Source of the DNA: Pantoea rwandensis
GTDB lineage: Bacteria; Pseudomonadota; Gammaproteobacteria; Enterobacterales; Enterobacteriaceae
DNA: 64,000 nt
Assembly: GCF_002095475.1 (NCBI RefSeq)
Contig: NZ_MLFR01000007.1
Coordinates: 1-64,000 of the forward strand
Reading direction: 5' to 3'
Below the pieces are notes generated by a model. The model saw only the letters and a program-made list of their open reading frames with translations. It ran no database searches and was not told the DNA's origin. Positions 1 to 8,825 of this stretch are shown piece after piece. Made by a program: the position numbers and the translations under genes. Positions within the stretch are counted from its first letter, which is position 1. Every line of letters starts with the position of its first letter.

Positions 1-39
1 CACCCTACAAGTCCTGTAGGGTCGCCATTAATGGCGACC
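1..39. repeat. REP-like palindromic element upstream of holC
   Basis: Two nested inverted repeats are visible. CCCTACA at 3-9 pairs with TGTAGGG at 15-21, and GTCGCCATTAATGGCGAC at 21-38 is a perfect palindrome. The same architecture, a GTAGGG/GTAGCG arm next to a GCG..ATTTAT..CGC core, recurs at four other places in this window. It is probably one copy of a dispersed intergenic repeat family. It lies between holC and whatever precedes the window (pepA in E. coli). Confidence 0.6.
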
Positions 40-109
40 TTATTATTGGACGCAGCGAACTTGCTCACGCACAATGCGCCCCACTGTCATTAATGGAAAT
101 ATTCCCGCC

Positions 110-571
110 ATGAAAAACGCCACTTTCTATGTGATGGAGTCAGAAAGCGCCAGCGACGGCCTTAGCGCCATCGAAGCACTGGTGTGCGATCTGGCCGAAA
201 CACGCTGGCGTGACGGCAAACGCATTCTGATTGCCTGTGAAAACGAAGAACAGGCGAATCGCCTGGATGAGGCGCTCTGGCAGCGCCCCGCTAACGCCTT
301 TGTGCCACACAACTTGGCGGGTGAAGGCCCACGCTACGGTGCACCGGTTGAACTGGCTTGGCCGCAGCGACGCGGCAGTTCACCGCGTGACCTGCTGATC
401 AGCCTGCTGCCACAGTTCGCAGATTTTGCTACTGGTTTCCATGAAGTGATAGACTTTGTTCCTTACGAAGAATCCTTAAAACAACTGGCGCGCGATCGCT
501 ACAAAGCGTATCGCAGCGTTGGTTTCCAATTGAATACGGCGACGCCACCTCCGCCGCAAACGACAGTGTAG
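110..571 (+). CDS. holC: DNA polymerase III chi subunit
   Basis: The 153-residue product matches HolC, the clamp-loader chi subunit. Chi contacts SSB and links it through psi (HolD) to the DnaX complex of the replicative polymerase. The start at MKNATFYVM was preferred over an in-frame ATG 36 bases upstream because it gives the E. coli N-terminus and close to its usual length (about 147 residues). The end carries a short proline-rich tail. The stop is two bases before the valS start, reproducing the conserved holC-valS pair, so the genes are probably cotranscribed. The upstream 109 bases contain a palindromic repeat and no other gene. Confidence 0.95.
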   Translation: MKNATFYVMESESASDGLSAIEALVCDLAETRWRDGKRILIACENEEQANRLDEALWQRPANAFVPHNLAGEGPRYGAPVELAWPQRRGSSPRDLLISLLPQFADFATGFHEVIDFVPYEESLKQLARDRYKAYRSVGFQLNTATPPPPQTTV

Positions 572-573
572 AA

Positions 574-3429
574 ATGGAAAAGACATATAACCCGCAAGAT
601 ATCGAGCAGCCGCTCTACGAGCACTGGGAACAGCAGGGCTACTTTAAACCGAATGGCGATACCAGCCAGGAAAGCTTTTGCATCATGATCCCGCCGCCGA
701 ACGTCACCGGCAGCTTGCATATGGGTCACGCTTTCCAGCAGACCATCATGGATACCATGATTCGCTACCAGCGCATGCAAGGTAAAAACACCCTGTGGCA
801 GGCGGGTACTGACCACGCCGGTATCGCTACCCAAATGGTGGTTGAGCGCAAGATCGCAGCAGAAGAAGGCAAAACTCGCCAGGATTATGGCCGTGATGCC
901 TTCATCGACAAAATCTGGCAGTGGAAAGAGGAATCTGGCGGCACCATTACTCGCCAAATGCGTCGCCTCGGTAACTCCGTGGATTGGGAGCGTGAGCGCT
1001 TCACCATGGATGAAGGCCTGTCGAATGCCGTGCGTGAAGTGTTTGTCCGCTTGTACAAAGAGAACCTGATTTACCGTGGCAAGCGCCTGGTCAACTGGGA
1101 TCCTAAACTGCGTACTGCGATCTCCGATCTGGAAGTGGAAAACCGCGAGAGCAAAGGCTCAATGTGGCATATCCGCTATCCACTGGCGGACGGCGTCAAA
1201 ACCGCGGAAGGCAAAGATTACCTGGTGGTCGCCACCACCCGTCCGGAAACCCTGCTGGGCGATACCGGCGTGGCGGTTAACCCGGAAGATCCACGCTACA
1301 AAGATCTGATCGGCAAAGAGCTGATCCTGCCGCTGGTGAACCGTCGTATTCCTATCGTGGGTGATGATCACGCCGATATGGAAAAAGGCACCGGATGCGT
1401 GAAGATCACCCCAGCGCATGACTTCAATGACTATGAAGTGGGTCGTCGTCACAAGTTGCCGATGATCAACATCCTGACCTTTGATGGCGACATCCGCGAG
1501 CGCGCAGAAGTGTTCGATACTAACGGTGAAGTCAGCGACGAATGCGCAGATGAGATCCCAGCGCAGTTCCAGAAAATGGAGCGTTTCGCCGCACGTAAAG
1601 CCATCGTAGCCGCAGTTGACGAAATCGGTCTGCTGGAAGAGATTAAACCTCACGATCTGACCGTGCCTTACGGCGACCGTGGCGGCGTGGTTATCGAGCC
1701 AATGCTGACCGACCAATGGTATGTGCGCACCGCCCCGCTGGCGAAAGTTGCGGTGGAAGCCGTCGAAAACGGCGACATCCAGTTCGTGCCTAAGCAATAC
1801 GAAAACATGTACTTCTCTTGGATGCGCGACATTCAGGATTGGTGCATCTCCCGTCAGCTGTGGTGGGGACACCGCATTCCGGCCTGGTACGACAACGACG
1901 GCAACGTCTATGTCGGTCGTACTGAAGCAGAAGTGCGTCAGGAAAATAACCTGGCTGACGTTGTGGTGCTGCGCCAGGACGACGACGTGCTGGATACCTG
2001 GTTCTCGTCAGGTCTGTGGACCTTCTCGACCCTTGGCTGGCCAGAGAATACTGAAGCGCTGCGTACCTTCCACCCAACCAGCGTGCTGGTGAGTGGCTTC
2101 GACATTATCTTCTTCTGGATTGCGCGCATGATCATGCTGACCATGCACTTCATCAAAGATGAAGACGGCAAGCCACAGGTGCCGTTCAAAACCGTCTATA
2201 TGACCGGTTTGATCCGTGATGAAGAAGGCCAGAAGATGTCCAAGTCGAAAGGCAACGTCATCGATCCACTGGATATGATCGACGGTATTTCGCTGGAAGA
2301 TCTGCTGGAGAAGCGCACCGGTAACATGATGCAGCCGCAGCTGGCTGAGAAGATCCGCAAGCGTACCGAGAAGCAGTTCCCGGACGGCATTGTGGCTTCA
2401 GGTACCGATGCCCTACGCTTTACCCTTGCTGCGCTGGCCTCAACTGGCCGTGACATCAACTGGGATATGAAGCGTCTCGAAGGTTATCGCAACTTCTGTA
2501 ACAAGCTGTGGAACGCCAGCCGATTTGTTCTCATGAACACCGAAGAGCATGATTGCGGCCAGAACGGCGGTGAAATGAAGCTGTCGCTGGCGGATCGCTG
2601 GATTCTGACTGAGTTCAATAGCACCGTGAAAGCCTATCGTGAAGCGTTGGATAGCTATCGCTTTGATATCGCTGCCAACATTCTGTACGACTTCACCTGG
2701 AACCAGTTCTGTGACTGGTATCTGGAGCTGACTAAGCCAGTGATGGACAACGGCAGCGAAGCGGAATTGCGCGGTACGCGTAATACGCTGGTCACCGTGC
2801 TGGAAGCGCTGCTGCGTCTGGCGCATCCGATCATTCCTTACATCACCGAAACCATCTGGCAGCGTGTGAAAGGTCTGAAGAACATCGAACACGATACCAT
2901 CATGCTGCAGGCCTTCCCGCAGTATGACGCGGCGAAAGAAGATGCCGAGGCGAAAGCGGATATCGAGTGGATGAAGCAAGCGATTGTCGCCGTGCGTAAC
3001 ATCCGTGCTGAGATGAACATCTCTCCGGGCAAGCCGCTGGATGTGTTGCTGCGTGATTGCTCTCCTGCGGCACAGCGTCGCGTGGAAGAGAACCGCAACT
3101 TCCTGTCACGCCTGGCGCGTCTGGCCAGCCTGGAAATTCTGCCTGCCGGCGAGAAAGGTCCGCTTTCAGTGACCAAGATCGTCGAAGGTGCGGAATTGCT
3201 GATCCCAATGGCGGATTTGGTCAACAAAGAAGCCGAGCTGGAGCGTCTGGCGAAAGAGCTGGCCAAGCTGGATGTGGAGATTGAGAAGATTCAGGTCAAA
3301 CTGGCGAACGAAGGCTTTGTGGCACGTGCACCGGAAGCGGTCGTGGCCAAAGAGCGCGATCGCATTGTTGAGCTGGAACAATCAAAAGCAAAACTGATTG
3401 AACAGCAGGGCGTGATTGCGGCATTGTAA
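574..3429 (+). CDS. valS: valine--tRNA ligase
   Basis: This 951-residue class I aminoacyl-tRNA synthetase charges tRNA-Val in the cytoplasm. The HIGH-type signature appears as [14 protein letters not shown] near residue 42 and the KMSKS signature as [11 protein letters not shown] near residue 555. The editing domain that clears mischarged threonine lies between them. The C-terminal part carries the anticodon-binding domain and a charged coiled-coil arm rich in Leu, Ala, Lys and Glu, as in the E. coli enzyme of identical length. The ATG follows the holC stop by two bases. A strong intrinsic terminator ends the unit. Confidence 0.98.
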   Translation: MEKTYNPQDIEQPLYEHWEQQGYFKPNGDTSQESFCIMIPPPNVTGSLHMGHAFQQTIMDTMIRYQRMQGKNTLWQAGTDHAGIATQMVVERKIAAEEGKTRQDYGRDAFIDKIWQWKEESGGTITRQMRRLGNSVDWERERFTMDEGLSNAVREVFVRLYKENLIYRGKRLVNWDPKLRTAISDLEVENRESKGSMWHIRYPLADGVKTAEGKDYLVVATTRPETLLGDTGVAVNPEDPRYKDLIGKELILPLVNRRIPIVGDDHADMEKGTGCVKITPAHDFNDYEVGRRHKLPMINILTFDGDIRERAEVFDTNGEVSDECADEIPAQFQKMERFAARKAIVAAVDEIGLLEEIKPHDLTVPYGDRGGVVIEPMLTDQWYVRTAPLAKVAVEAVENGDIQFVPKQYENMYFSWMRDIQDWCISRQLWWGHRIPAWYDNDGNVYVGRTEAEVRQENNLADVVVLRQDDDVLDTWFSSGLWTFSTLGWPENTEALRTFHPTSVLVSGFDIIFFWIARMIMLTMHFIKDEDGKPQVPFKTVYMTGLIRDEEGQKMSKSKGNVIDPLDMIDGISLEDLLEKRTGNMMQPQLAEKIRKRTEKQFPDGIVASGTDALRFTLAALASTGRDINWDMKRLEGYRNFCNKLWNASRFVLMNTEEHDCGQNGGEMKLSLADRWILTEFNSTVKAYREALDSYRFDIAANILYDFTWNQFCDWYLELTKPVMDNGSEAELRGTRNTLVTVLEALLRLAHPIIPYITETIWQRVKGLKNIEHDTIMLQAFPQYDAAKEDAEAKADIEWMKQAIVAVRNIRAEMNISPGKPLDVLLRDCSPAAQRRVEENRNFLSRLARLASLEILPAGEKGPLSVTKIVEGAELLIPMADLVNKEAELERLAKELAKLDVEIEKIQVKLANEGFVARAPEAVVAKERDRIVELEQSKAKLIEQQGVIAAL

Positions 3430-3455
3430 GCGCATCAGTCCAATTGCTAAATCAT

Positions 3456-3479
3456 AGCCGGGCACTGCCCGGCTTTTTT
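3456..3479 (+). terminator. Intrinsic terminator after valS
   Basis: AGCCGGGC (3456-3463) and GCCCGGCT (3467-3474) form a perfect 8-bp stem with a 3-base loop, followed by a run of T. It lies 27 bases after the valS stop and 14 bases before the next gene. Confidence 0.9.
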
Positions 3480-3492
3480 ACACCGGAAGAGA

Positions 3493-3999
3493 ATGATGAC
3501 CACCGCTACGCCACTGAATTTACAGGTGCGCCCGATTGTCGCTGCCGATAACCCGCTCATTGCGCAAGTGATCCGTGATGTGTCCGCTGAATTCGGCCTG
3601 ACCGCTGATAAAGGCTACACCGTGTCCGATCCGAATCTTGATCGTCTGTTTGAGCTGTATAGCGAAGCCAACAGCGCGTATTGGATCGTCGAGCATGAGG
3701 GCGTCGTCGTGGGCGGCGGTGGCGTGGCACCCTTGGCGTGTAGCGCGCCAGATATCTGTGAACTGCAGAAGATGTACTTTCTGCCACAAGTGCGCGGTTT
3801 AGGACTGGCTCGCACGCTCGCCTTGCGCGCCATGGATTATGCGCGTCAGCAGGGCTTTCGTCGTTGCTACCTGGAAACCACCGGCACCCTCACCCGCGCG
3901 ATTAAGCTGTATGAATCACTGGGATTTGAGCTGATTGAGAGTGCGATGGGTTGTACCGGGCACGACGATTGTGAAGTGCGGATGCTGAAGATGTTGTGA
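3493..3999 (+). CDS. yjgM: GNAT N-acetyltransferase YjgM
   Basis: A 168-residue GNAT-fold acetyltransferase matching E. coli YjgM/OatA along its whole length, including [13 protein letters not shown] near residue 40 and [18 protein letters not shown], which contains the acetyl-CoA pyrophosphate-binding segment. The C-terminal [13 protein letters not shown] is also characteristic. The physiological substrate is not evident from sequence. Tandem ATG codons at 3493 and 3496 both follow a GGAAGAG ribosome-binding site, so the exact start is uncertain by one residue. The gene stands alone between a terminator and a convergent miaE; holC-valS-yjgM order is as in E. coli. Confidence 0.85.
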   Translation: MMTTATPLNLQVRPIVAADNPLIAQVIRDVSAEFGLTADKGYTVSDPNLDRLFELYSEANSAYWIVEHEGVVVGGGGVAPLACSAPDICELQKMYFLPQVRGLGLARTLALRAMDYARQQGFRRCYLETTGTLTRAIKLYESLGFELIESAMGCTGHDDCEVRMLKML

Positions 4000-4028
4000 T
4001 GAGTGCGCATGGCTGCGCACTCACTTTA
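4000..4028. terminator. Hairpin between convergent yjgM and miaE
   Basis: TGAGTGCGCA (4000-4009) pairs with TGCGCACTCA (4014-4023), followed by CTTTAAA. It begins right after the yjgM stop and ends in the last codons of miaE. The short T/A flanks suggest it could stop transcription in both directions, though the U tract is weak. Confidence 0.55.
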
Positions 4029-4787
4029 AAATGCGGGCACACCGCTATGAAAACGCAGTTCACCATCGGGCTCGCTGATTAAGCGCGCTTCTGCTGCACC
4101 AAAGACCTGCACCCGAGGTGCAATGTCCTTCTCCGAAATCTGTTCTGCCAACTTAAGGTAATCCTGATAGTGGCGCGCTTCAGAACGCAGCAGTGAGACA
4201 TAGAACTTTTGCAGTTGATCATCCAAATACGGCGCCAGGCTGGCAAAACGCTCGCAGGAACGCGCTTCGATATAGGCACCGCAAATTAGCTTATCCACTA
4301 GCGCTTCAGGTTCAAACGTACGGATTTCACGAATCAGTCCTTTGGCATAGCGGCTGGCGGTGATTTTGCGATACGGCAAACCACGCGACTGCATAATTTC
4401 CCACACCTGATAGAAGTGATGCAGCTCTTCTTTGATCAGCAGAATCATCATCTCGACTAAATCATCCGCCCACGGCAGTTCGTTACGCACAATGATGCTC
4501 TTGGTCAGATTTTTATGCGCGTTAATGAAGTTGCTGTCTGGTTCTTCGCGATAGATGAAATCTTCGTACGGCTTGAGCCACGCCAGAATGGCATCGCCAC
4601 TCGGCTTATCGGCCACATACTTACGAATGATAAACACCGCGGTTTGTGCCGCTTTAAGCTCGCACACCATGTGGTCGGTCAACAATAGCGTCAGGTTTTC
4701 AGGCTTGCGGGCTTCATCAATCCACGCTTGTGGCGTGCGGCAATGCAGAAACTCATAGATGGGTTCTAACAGTGGAGCGTAATTCAT
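4026..4787 (-). CDS. miaE: tRNA 2-methylthio-N6-isopentenyl adenosine-37 hydroxylase
   Basis: A 253-residue protein of the MiaE family, a non-heme di-iron monooxygenase that hydroxylates ms2i6A37 to ms2io6A37 in tRNAs reading UNN codons, using oxygen. Candidate iron ligands are visible in the ferritin-like pattern: an early Glu in HMVCELKAAQ, EELHHF, then EARSCERF and SEARHYQDY. MiaE is found in Salmonella and many enterobacteria but is missing from E. coli K-12, so its presence separates this strain from K-12. The spacing of 59 bases to rraB leaves room for its own ribosome-binding site. Confidence 0.93.
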   Translation of the reverse strand: MNYAPLLEPIYEFLHCRTPQAWIDEARKPENLTLLLTDHMVCELKAAQTAVFIIRKYVADKPSGDAILAWLKPYEDFIYREEPDSNFINAHKNLTKSIIVRNELPWADDLVEMMILLIKEELHHFYQVWEIMQSRGLPYRKITASRYAKGLIREIRTFEPEALVDKLICGAYIEARSCERFASLAPYLDDQLQKFYVSLLRSEARHYQDYLKLAEQISEKDIAPRVQVFGAAEARLISEPDGELRFHSGVPAF

Positions 4788-4846
4788 CGGCGTTCTTTAT
4801 TCTGGCGGGGAATGAGAGTTGGGCGACGAGCGCCGCCCATCAAAAC

Positions 4847-5269
4847 TTAGTGACGCACACCGTCGTCTTCTTCGTCGTCAATGAAATCGCCATCGTCGTC
4901 TTCATCTTCAGCGTCTGGATCTTCAAAGTAGGTGCCCCAACCGTCGTAATCGACGTTGAAGCTACCGGCCAGATTCACCAACTGCTCAACCTGCGCATCA
5001 ATCAACTCCGGCTTTAACGCGCCTTCGCTCAGGATGTCTACGCACATTACAGTGCCGCCCTCTTCCAGCTCCAGCTCTTCTGGCTCACTGACTTCAAAGC
5101 CCAGCTTGAAAGCCTCAACCGCCACTTTCTCCAGTGAGTCGAAGTTGTTGCAAGAGAGGTGATGCTCGATAGTGTAAAGCGCATCCGGATCGCTGCCGTC
5201 TTCCAGCAACTCTTCAATGATCAGGCGGGTTTCTTCGCGCTGTTCTTCCAGCAATGCTTCATATGCCAT
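4847..5269 (-). CDS. rraB: Ribonuclease E inhibitor RraB
   Basis: The 140-residue acidic protein matches RraB (YjgD), which binds the C-terminal half of RNase E and changes degradosome activity. The start at [14 protein letters not shown] was chosen because an AGGACAC ribosome-binding site precedes it and the length then fits the E. coli protein (138). A longer frame begins 63 bases upstream. The C-terminus is a run of Asp and Glu interrupted by Phe-Ile, typical of the family. It is divergent from argI, as in E. coli. Confidence 0.93.
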   Translation of the reverse strand: MAYEALLEEQREETRLIIEELLEDGSDPDALYTIEHHLSCNNFDSLEKVAVEAFKLGFEVSEPEELELEEGGTVMCVDILSEGALKPELIDAQVEQLVNLAGSFNVDYDGWGTYFEDPDAEDEDDDGDFIDDEEDDGVRH

Positions 5270-5369
5270 GTGCGTGTCCTCAAAATGTTCGACGTGAATG
5301 CAATTATTTTCCCACACTGCCTCGCGCGCCACTACACAAAAGAGAAAGTTTCTTAACGCCGGGGTTGAA

Positions 5370-5408
5370 AATGCATATTCATACGGTTAGATTGAATTTT
5401 AATTCATT
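5370..5408. promoter_or_regulatory. Two ARG boxes (ArgR operator) upstream of argI
   Basis: ATTGAATTTTAATTCATT at 5391-5408 is a near-perfect 18-bp ARG box, with TGAAT and ATTCA half sites separated by four bases. A weaker box, AATGCATATTCATACGGT at 5370-5387, lies exactly 3 bp upstream. Paired boxes with a 3-bp gap are the known arrangement for hexameric ArgR. The boxes lie 25 bases before the argI start, where they would cover the promoter, so arginine repression of argI is expected. Confidence 0.82.
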
Positions 5409-5432
5409 ATTAGTCCGTATCTGGAGCGCTGT

Positions 5433-6440
5433 ATGAGTCAGCTGTATTCAAGACACTTCCTGAGATTGCTGGATTTCACCCCCGCTGAAATTGCCAACCT
5501 GCTAAGTCTGGCAGGTGAATTAAAACACGCTAAGAAAAATGCCAACGAGACGCAGTACCTGAAAGGCAAGAATATCGCGCTCATCTTCGAAAAAGACTCG
5601 ACCCGTACACGATGCTCTTTCGAAGTTGCCGCATACGATCAGGGCGCTAACGTCACTTACCTCGGCCCAAGTGGCAGCCAGATCGGCCATAAAGAGTCGA
5701 TGAAAGACACTGCGCGCGTATTAGGCCGCATGTATGACGGGATTCAGTATCGTGGCTTCGGTCAGGAGCTGGTGGAAACCCTGGCAGAATTTGCCGGCGT
5801 GCCGGTTTGGAACGGGCTCACCACCGAATTCCATCCAACTCAGCTGCTGGCCGATTTGCTCACCATGCAAGAGCATCTGCCAGGCAAAGCTTTAAGCGAC
5901 ATGACGTTGGTCTATGTGGGTGATGCACGCAACAACATGGGCAACAGCATGTTGGAAGCGGCGGCACTGGTGGGGCTGGATCTGCGTCTGGTCGCGCCAA
6001 AAGGCTGCTGGCCGGAAGAGCAGTTGGTAGAGCAGTGCCGTGTTGCGGCACAGAAAACTGGCGGCAAAATCACGCTGACGGAAGACATTGCCGAAGGCGT
6101 TCAAGGTGCTGATTTCATCTACACTGATGTGTGGGTGTCGATGGGTGAAGCCAAATCAGTGTGGGAAGAACGTATCGCCTTACTGCGTCCTTATCAGGTG
6201 AACAGCGCGATGTTGGCACTGACCGGCAATCCACAGGTGAAATTCCTGCACTGCCTGCCTGCTTTCCATGACGATCAAACCACATTGGGCCGCCAGATGG
6301 CCGAACAGTATGGTCTGAATGATGGTATGGAAGTGAGCAATGAAGTGTTTGAATCGCCAAACAGTATCGTGTTCGATCAGGCTGAAAACCGTATGCACAC
6401 TATCAAAGCGGTGATGGTCGCGACGCTGGGTTACAAGTAA
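5433..6440 (+). CDS. argI: Ornithine carbamoyltransferase
   Basis: The 335-residue enzyme transfers the carbamoyl group from carbamoyl phosphate to ornithine to form citrulline in arginine synthesis. Carbamoyl-phosphate residues are visible in [12 protein letters not shown] near residue 53 and [13 protein letters not shown] near residue 133. The ornithine-binding HCLPAFHD follows near residue 273. It is called argI rather than argF from its position next to rraB, and no second copy lies in this window. The paired ARG boxes immediately upstream show arginine control. A GGAG-type site seven bases before the ATG supports the start. Confidence 0.95.
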   Translation: MSQLYSRHFLRLLDFTPAEIANLLSLAGELKHAKKNANETQYLKGKNIALIFEKDSTRTRCSFEVAAYDQGANVTYLGPSGSQIGHKESMKDTARVLGRMYDGIQYRGFGQELVETLAEFAGVPVWNGLTTEFHPTQLLADLLTMQEHLPGKALSDMTLVYVGDARNNMGNSMLEAAALVGLDLRLVAPKGCWPEEQLVEQCRVAAQKTGGKITLTEDIAEGVQGADFIYTDVWVSMGEAKSVWEERIALLRPYQVNSAMLALTGNPQVKFLHCLPAFHDDQTTLGRQMAEQYGLNDGMEVSNEVFESPNSIVFDQAENRMHTIKAVMVATLGYK

Positions 6441-6470
6441 AGCAAACGTTTACCTGGCGGCGATTTCTGC

Positions 6471-6510
6471 TTGATGCAAATCAGTGAATGCGTATAATGC
6501 GCCACAATTT
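6471..6510 (+). promoter_or_regulatory. pyrBI promoter with UTP-sensitive start region
   Basis: TTGATG (6471-6476) and a consensus TATAAT (6493-6498) are separated by 16 bp. The initially transcribed region contains AATTTG (6505-6510), identical to the E. coli pyrBI start. There, high UTP causes repeated U addition and abortive release. Conservation of this short tract suggests the same reiterative-transcription control works here in addition to attenuation. Confidence 0.75.
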
Positions 6511-6522
6511 GCCGGAGGAAAC

Positions 6523-6624
6523 ATGCAACAGCGCAGCGCACAATTTGCCGCTCTACCCCGCCTGACCGCAGGCGATGCACCCGTTTCTTTCCGTCAACCA
6601 TTGATCGTAAAAAAAGCCCCTTAA
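6523..6624 (+). CDS. pyrL: pyrBI operon leader peptide
   Basis: A 33-codon reading frame with a strong GGAGG ribosome-binding site (CCGGAGGAAAC) starts 25 bases after the -10 box and ends with TAA inside the loop of the attenuator hairpin. This is the position and role of PyrL. When UTP is low, RNA polymerase pauses, the translating ribosome catches up and covers the upstream arm, and the terminator cannot form. The peptide sequence is not conserved with E. coli PyrL (about 44 residues) and it is shorter. Only its coding for ribosome movement is expected to matter. Confidence 0.8.
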   Translation: MQQRSAQFAALPRLTAGDAPVSFRQPLIVKKAP

Positions 6625-6640
6625 GCAGGGGCTTTTTTTT
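6609..6640 (+). terminator. pyrBI attenuator
   Basis: GCCCC (6616-6620) pairs with GGGGC (6628-6632) around a 7-base loop, flanked by seven A before and eight T after that can extend the stem. It lies between the leader peptide and pyrB and forms a typical intrinsic terminator. The pyrL stop codon is in its loop, coupling leader translation to readthrough. Confidence 0.88.
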
Positions 6641-6672
6641 GTCCGCAATCCGGCAGCGCAGAGGAGAACGCT

Positions 6673-7608
6673 ATGGCCAACCCGCTATATCGCAAGCACA
6701 TTATTTCCATCAACGATCTCAACCGCGACGAGCTGGAGCTGGTGTTGCACACCGCCGCCCAGCTAAAGGCTCATCCCCAGCCGGAACTGCTGAAACACAA
6801 CGTGATTGCCAGCTGCTTCTTTGAAGCCTCGACGCGCACCCGTTTGTCGTTTGAGAGTGCCATGCACCGTTTAGGCGCTTCGGTGGTGGGCTTCGCCGAT
6901 GGCGGCAACACGTCGCTGGGCAAAAAAGGAGAAACTCTCGCCGATACCATTTCGGTGATTAGCACTTATGTGGATGCCATTGTGATGCGCCATCCACAAG
7001 AGGGCGCGGCACGTCTGGCAACCGAATTCTCTAACGGCATTCCGATTCTGAATGCCGGTGACGGCGCCAACCAGCACCCCACGCAAACCCTGCTCGATCT
7101 CTTCACCATTCGTGAAACCCAGAGCCGCCTGGATAATCTCAACGTGGCGATGGTCGGTGACCTGAAATATGGCCGCACCGTGCACTCGCTGACCCAAGCG
7201 CTGGCCAAATTTACCGGCAACCGTTTCTACTTTATTGCCCCTGATGCGCTGGCTATGCCGTCTTACATCACTGACATGCTGGATGAGCAGAACATTGTCT
7301 GGTCTCGCCATGACACCATTGAAGAAGTGATGCCAGAGCTGGATATCCTCTACATGACGCGCGTGCAGAAAGAGCGTCTTGACCCTTCAGAGTACGCCAA
7401 CGTGAAGGCGCAGTTCATCCTGCGCGCGGCAGATCTGGCCGGTGCGCGCGACAACATGAAGGTGCTGCACCCGCTACCGCGCGTGGATGAGATCACCACT
7501 GACGTCGACAGTACGCCGCACGCCTGGTATTTCCAGCAGGCAGGCAATGGCATCTTCGCCCGCCAGGCACTGCTGGCACTGGTATTGAATAGCGAACTGG
7601 CACTGTAA
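6673..7608 (+). CDS. pyrB: Aspartate carbamoyltransferase catalytic subunit
   Basis: The 311-residue catalytic chain condenses carbamoyl phosphate with aspartate, the first committed step of pyrimidine synthesis, and works as (c3)2(r2)3 with PyrI. Active-site segments visible are [14 protein letters not shown] near residue 50, the mobile 80s loop with [17 protein letters not shown] near residue 134 and HPLPRVDEI near residue 265. The length equals the E. coli chain. The start has a GAGGAG site eight bases upstream. It follows the attenuator directly and precedes pyrI by 10 bases, so pyrimidine supply controls both subunits together. Confidence 0.98.
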   Translation: MANPLYRKHIISINDLNRDELELVLHTAAQLKAHPQPELLKHNVIASCFFEASTRTRLSFESAMHRLGASVVGFADGGNTSLGKKGETLADTISVISTYVDAIVMRHPQEGAARLATEFSNGIPILNAGDGANQHPTQTLLDLFTIRETQSRLDNLNVAMVGDLKYGRTVHSLTQALAKFTGNRFYFIAPDALAMPSYITDMLDEQNIVWSRHDTIEEVMPELDILYMTRVQKERLDPSEYANVKAQFILRAADLAGARDNMKVLHPLPRVDEITTDVDSTPHAWYFQQAGNGIFARQALLALVLNSELAL

Positions 7609-7618
7609 GGAGAAACCG

Positions 7619-8083
7619 ATGACTCACGATAATAAATTGCAGGTTGAAGCCATCAAGCGCGGCACGGTAATTGACCATATTCCTGCACAGATTGGTTTTA
7701 AACTACTGTCACTTTTTCGCCTGACCGAGACCGACCAACGCATTACCATTGGTCTGAACCTGCCTTCTGGTGAGATGGGCCGCAAAGATCTGATCAAGAT
7801 CGAAAATACCTTCCTGACTGACGATCAGATCAACCAGCTAGCGGTATATGCGCCGCTGGCGACGGTGAATCGTATCGACGATTACGAAGTGGTGGCGAAG
7901 ATCGCGCCAACGCTGCCTGATCGGATTGACCGCGTCCTCACCTGCCCGAACAGCAACTGCATTAGCCGCAGCGAGCCGGTATTCAGCAGCTTTGCAGTGA
8001 AACAGCGTAATGATGATGTGCATTTGAAGTGCAAATACTGCGAAAAAGAGTTCGCGCGCCACGTGGTGCTCGGTCACTGGTAA
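7619..8083 (+). CDS. pyrI: Aspartate carbamoyltransferase regulatory subunit
   Basis: The 154-residue regulatory chain binds CTP and ATP in its N-terminal domain and holds a structural zinc in its C-terminal domain. Four zinc cysteines are seen in CPNSNC near residue 109 and CKYC near residue 138. The N-terminal nucleotide site includes [10 protein letters not shown]. It sits 10 bases behind pyrB with an AGGAG ribosome-binding site. Its presence means the holoenzyme should show CTP feedback inhibition, as in other enterobacteria. Confidence 0.98.
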   Translation: MTHDNKLQVEAIKRGTVIDHIPAQIGFKLLSLFRLTETDQRITIGLNLPSGEMGRKDLIKIENTFLTDDQINQLAVYAPLATVNRIDDYEVVAKIAPTLPDRIDRVLTCPNSNCISRSEPVFSSFAVKQRNDDVHLKCKYCEKEFARHVVLGHW

Positions 8084-8161
8084 TCGCTCGCGTCGCCTCT
8101 ATAATGGGGCGATCATTTTCGTGGTTGGCAGCAGTCAATCGCACACTTTCAAGGAGAAACA

Positions 8162-8548
8162 ATGTCTCGCGAAATCAGCACTGAAAAAGCACCCGCAGCA
8201 ATTGGCCCTTATGTGCAGGGCGTGGATCTCGGCAGCATGATTATCACTTCAGGTCAGATTCCGGTGGATCCGGCGACCGGTGCCGTGGCGGATGACGTTT
8301 CTGCTCAGGCACGCCAATCGCTGGAGAACGTGAAGGCGATTGTTGAAGCCGCTGGCCTGAAAGTGGGTGATATTGTGAAAACCACCGTGTTCGTGAAAGA
8401 TCTCAACGACTTCGCGACCGTTAACGCCACATACGAAGCCTTTTTCACCGAGCACGATGCCAGCTTCCCAGCACGTTCTTGCGTGGAAGTGGCGCGCCTG
8501 CCGAAAGATGTGAAAATTGAAATCGAGGCAATCGCAGTACGCCGTTGA
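8162..8548 (+). CDS. ridA: 2-iminobutanoate/2-iminopropanoate deaminase
   Basis: A 128-residue RidA (YjgF/YER057c) protein that hydrolyses reactive enamine/imine intermediates released by PLP enzymes such as threonine dehydratase. The family features IGPYVQGV near residue 16, SGQIPVDP near residue 34 and the Arg/Cys segment SFPARSCVEVARLPKD near residue 100, with the substrate-binding Arg, are present. Trimer formation is expected from the family. It follows pyrI by 78 bases with a strong AAGGAG site and may have its own promoter. pyrBI-ridA is the E. coli order. Confidence 0.97.
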   Translation: MSREISTEKAPAAIGPYVQGVDLGSMIITSGQIPVDPATGAVADDVSAQARQSLENVKAIVEAAGLKVGDIVKTTVFVKDLNDFATVNATYEAFFTEHDASFPARSCVEVARLPKDVKIEIEAIAVRR

Positions 8549-8561
8549 TTCTAAAGGCAAT

Positions 8562-8584
8562 GCGCAATAAATTGCGCCGCTACC
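8562..8584. repeat. REP-like palindromic element after ridA
   Basis: GCGCAATAAATTGCGC (8562-8577) is a palindrome followed by CGCTACC. It is the inverted-orientation partner of the element that closes the tandem array at 8799-8819 and resembles the copy at 15342. With that partner it brackets the 33-bp repeats. Confidence 0.65.
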
Positions 8585-8633
8585 CTATTGTGCCCAACTG
8601 TGGCAGCACAATTATCCGGTGAGAACATCACCA

Positions 8634-8819
8634 CAGCGGCGCGATTTATCAATGCGCTCATTACTGCAGCACCGCGATTTATCAATGTGCTCATCACTGC
8701 AGCACCGCGATTTAACAATGTGCTCATTACTGCAGCACCGCGATTTATCAATGCGCTCATTACCGCAGCACCGCGATTTATCAATGCGCCCATCACTGTA
8801 GCGGCGCGATTTATCGCGC
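8634..8819. repeat. Tandem 33-bp repeat array, five units plus a partial sixth
   Basis: Units start at 8634, 8667, 8700, 8733 and 8766, each exactly 33 bp, with a partial sixth from 8799. The shared core is CAGCACCGCGATTTATCAAT followed by GCGCTCATTACTG with a few substitutions. Units 1 and 6 read CAGCGGCGCGATTTATC and TAGCGGCGCGATTTATC, the REP-like sequence itself, so the array looks like an amplification of that element. The unit length is a multiple of three, so long stop-free frames appear on both strands. They are read here as repeat artefacts. The array lies between ridA and the convergent hexosaminidase gene. Confidence 0.9.
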
Positions 8820-8825
8820 GTTGTG

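Noticed and set aside
1159..1872. 237-codon frame antisense to valS
   Set aside because: It lies wholly inside a strongly conserved synthetase gene, shows no domain and has no promoter context. Such frames are expected opposite high-GC coding sequence.
8634..8819. Possible CRISPR array
   Set aside because: The 33-bp units follow each other directly with no unique spacers, and no cas gene is present.
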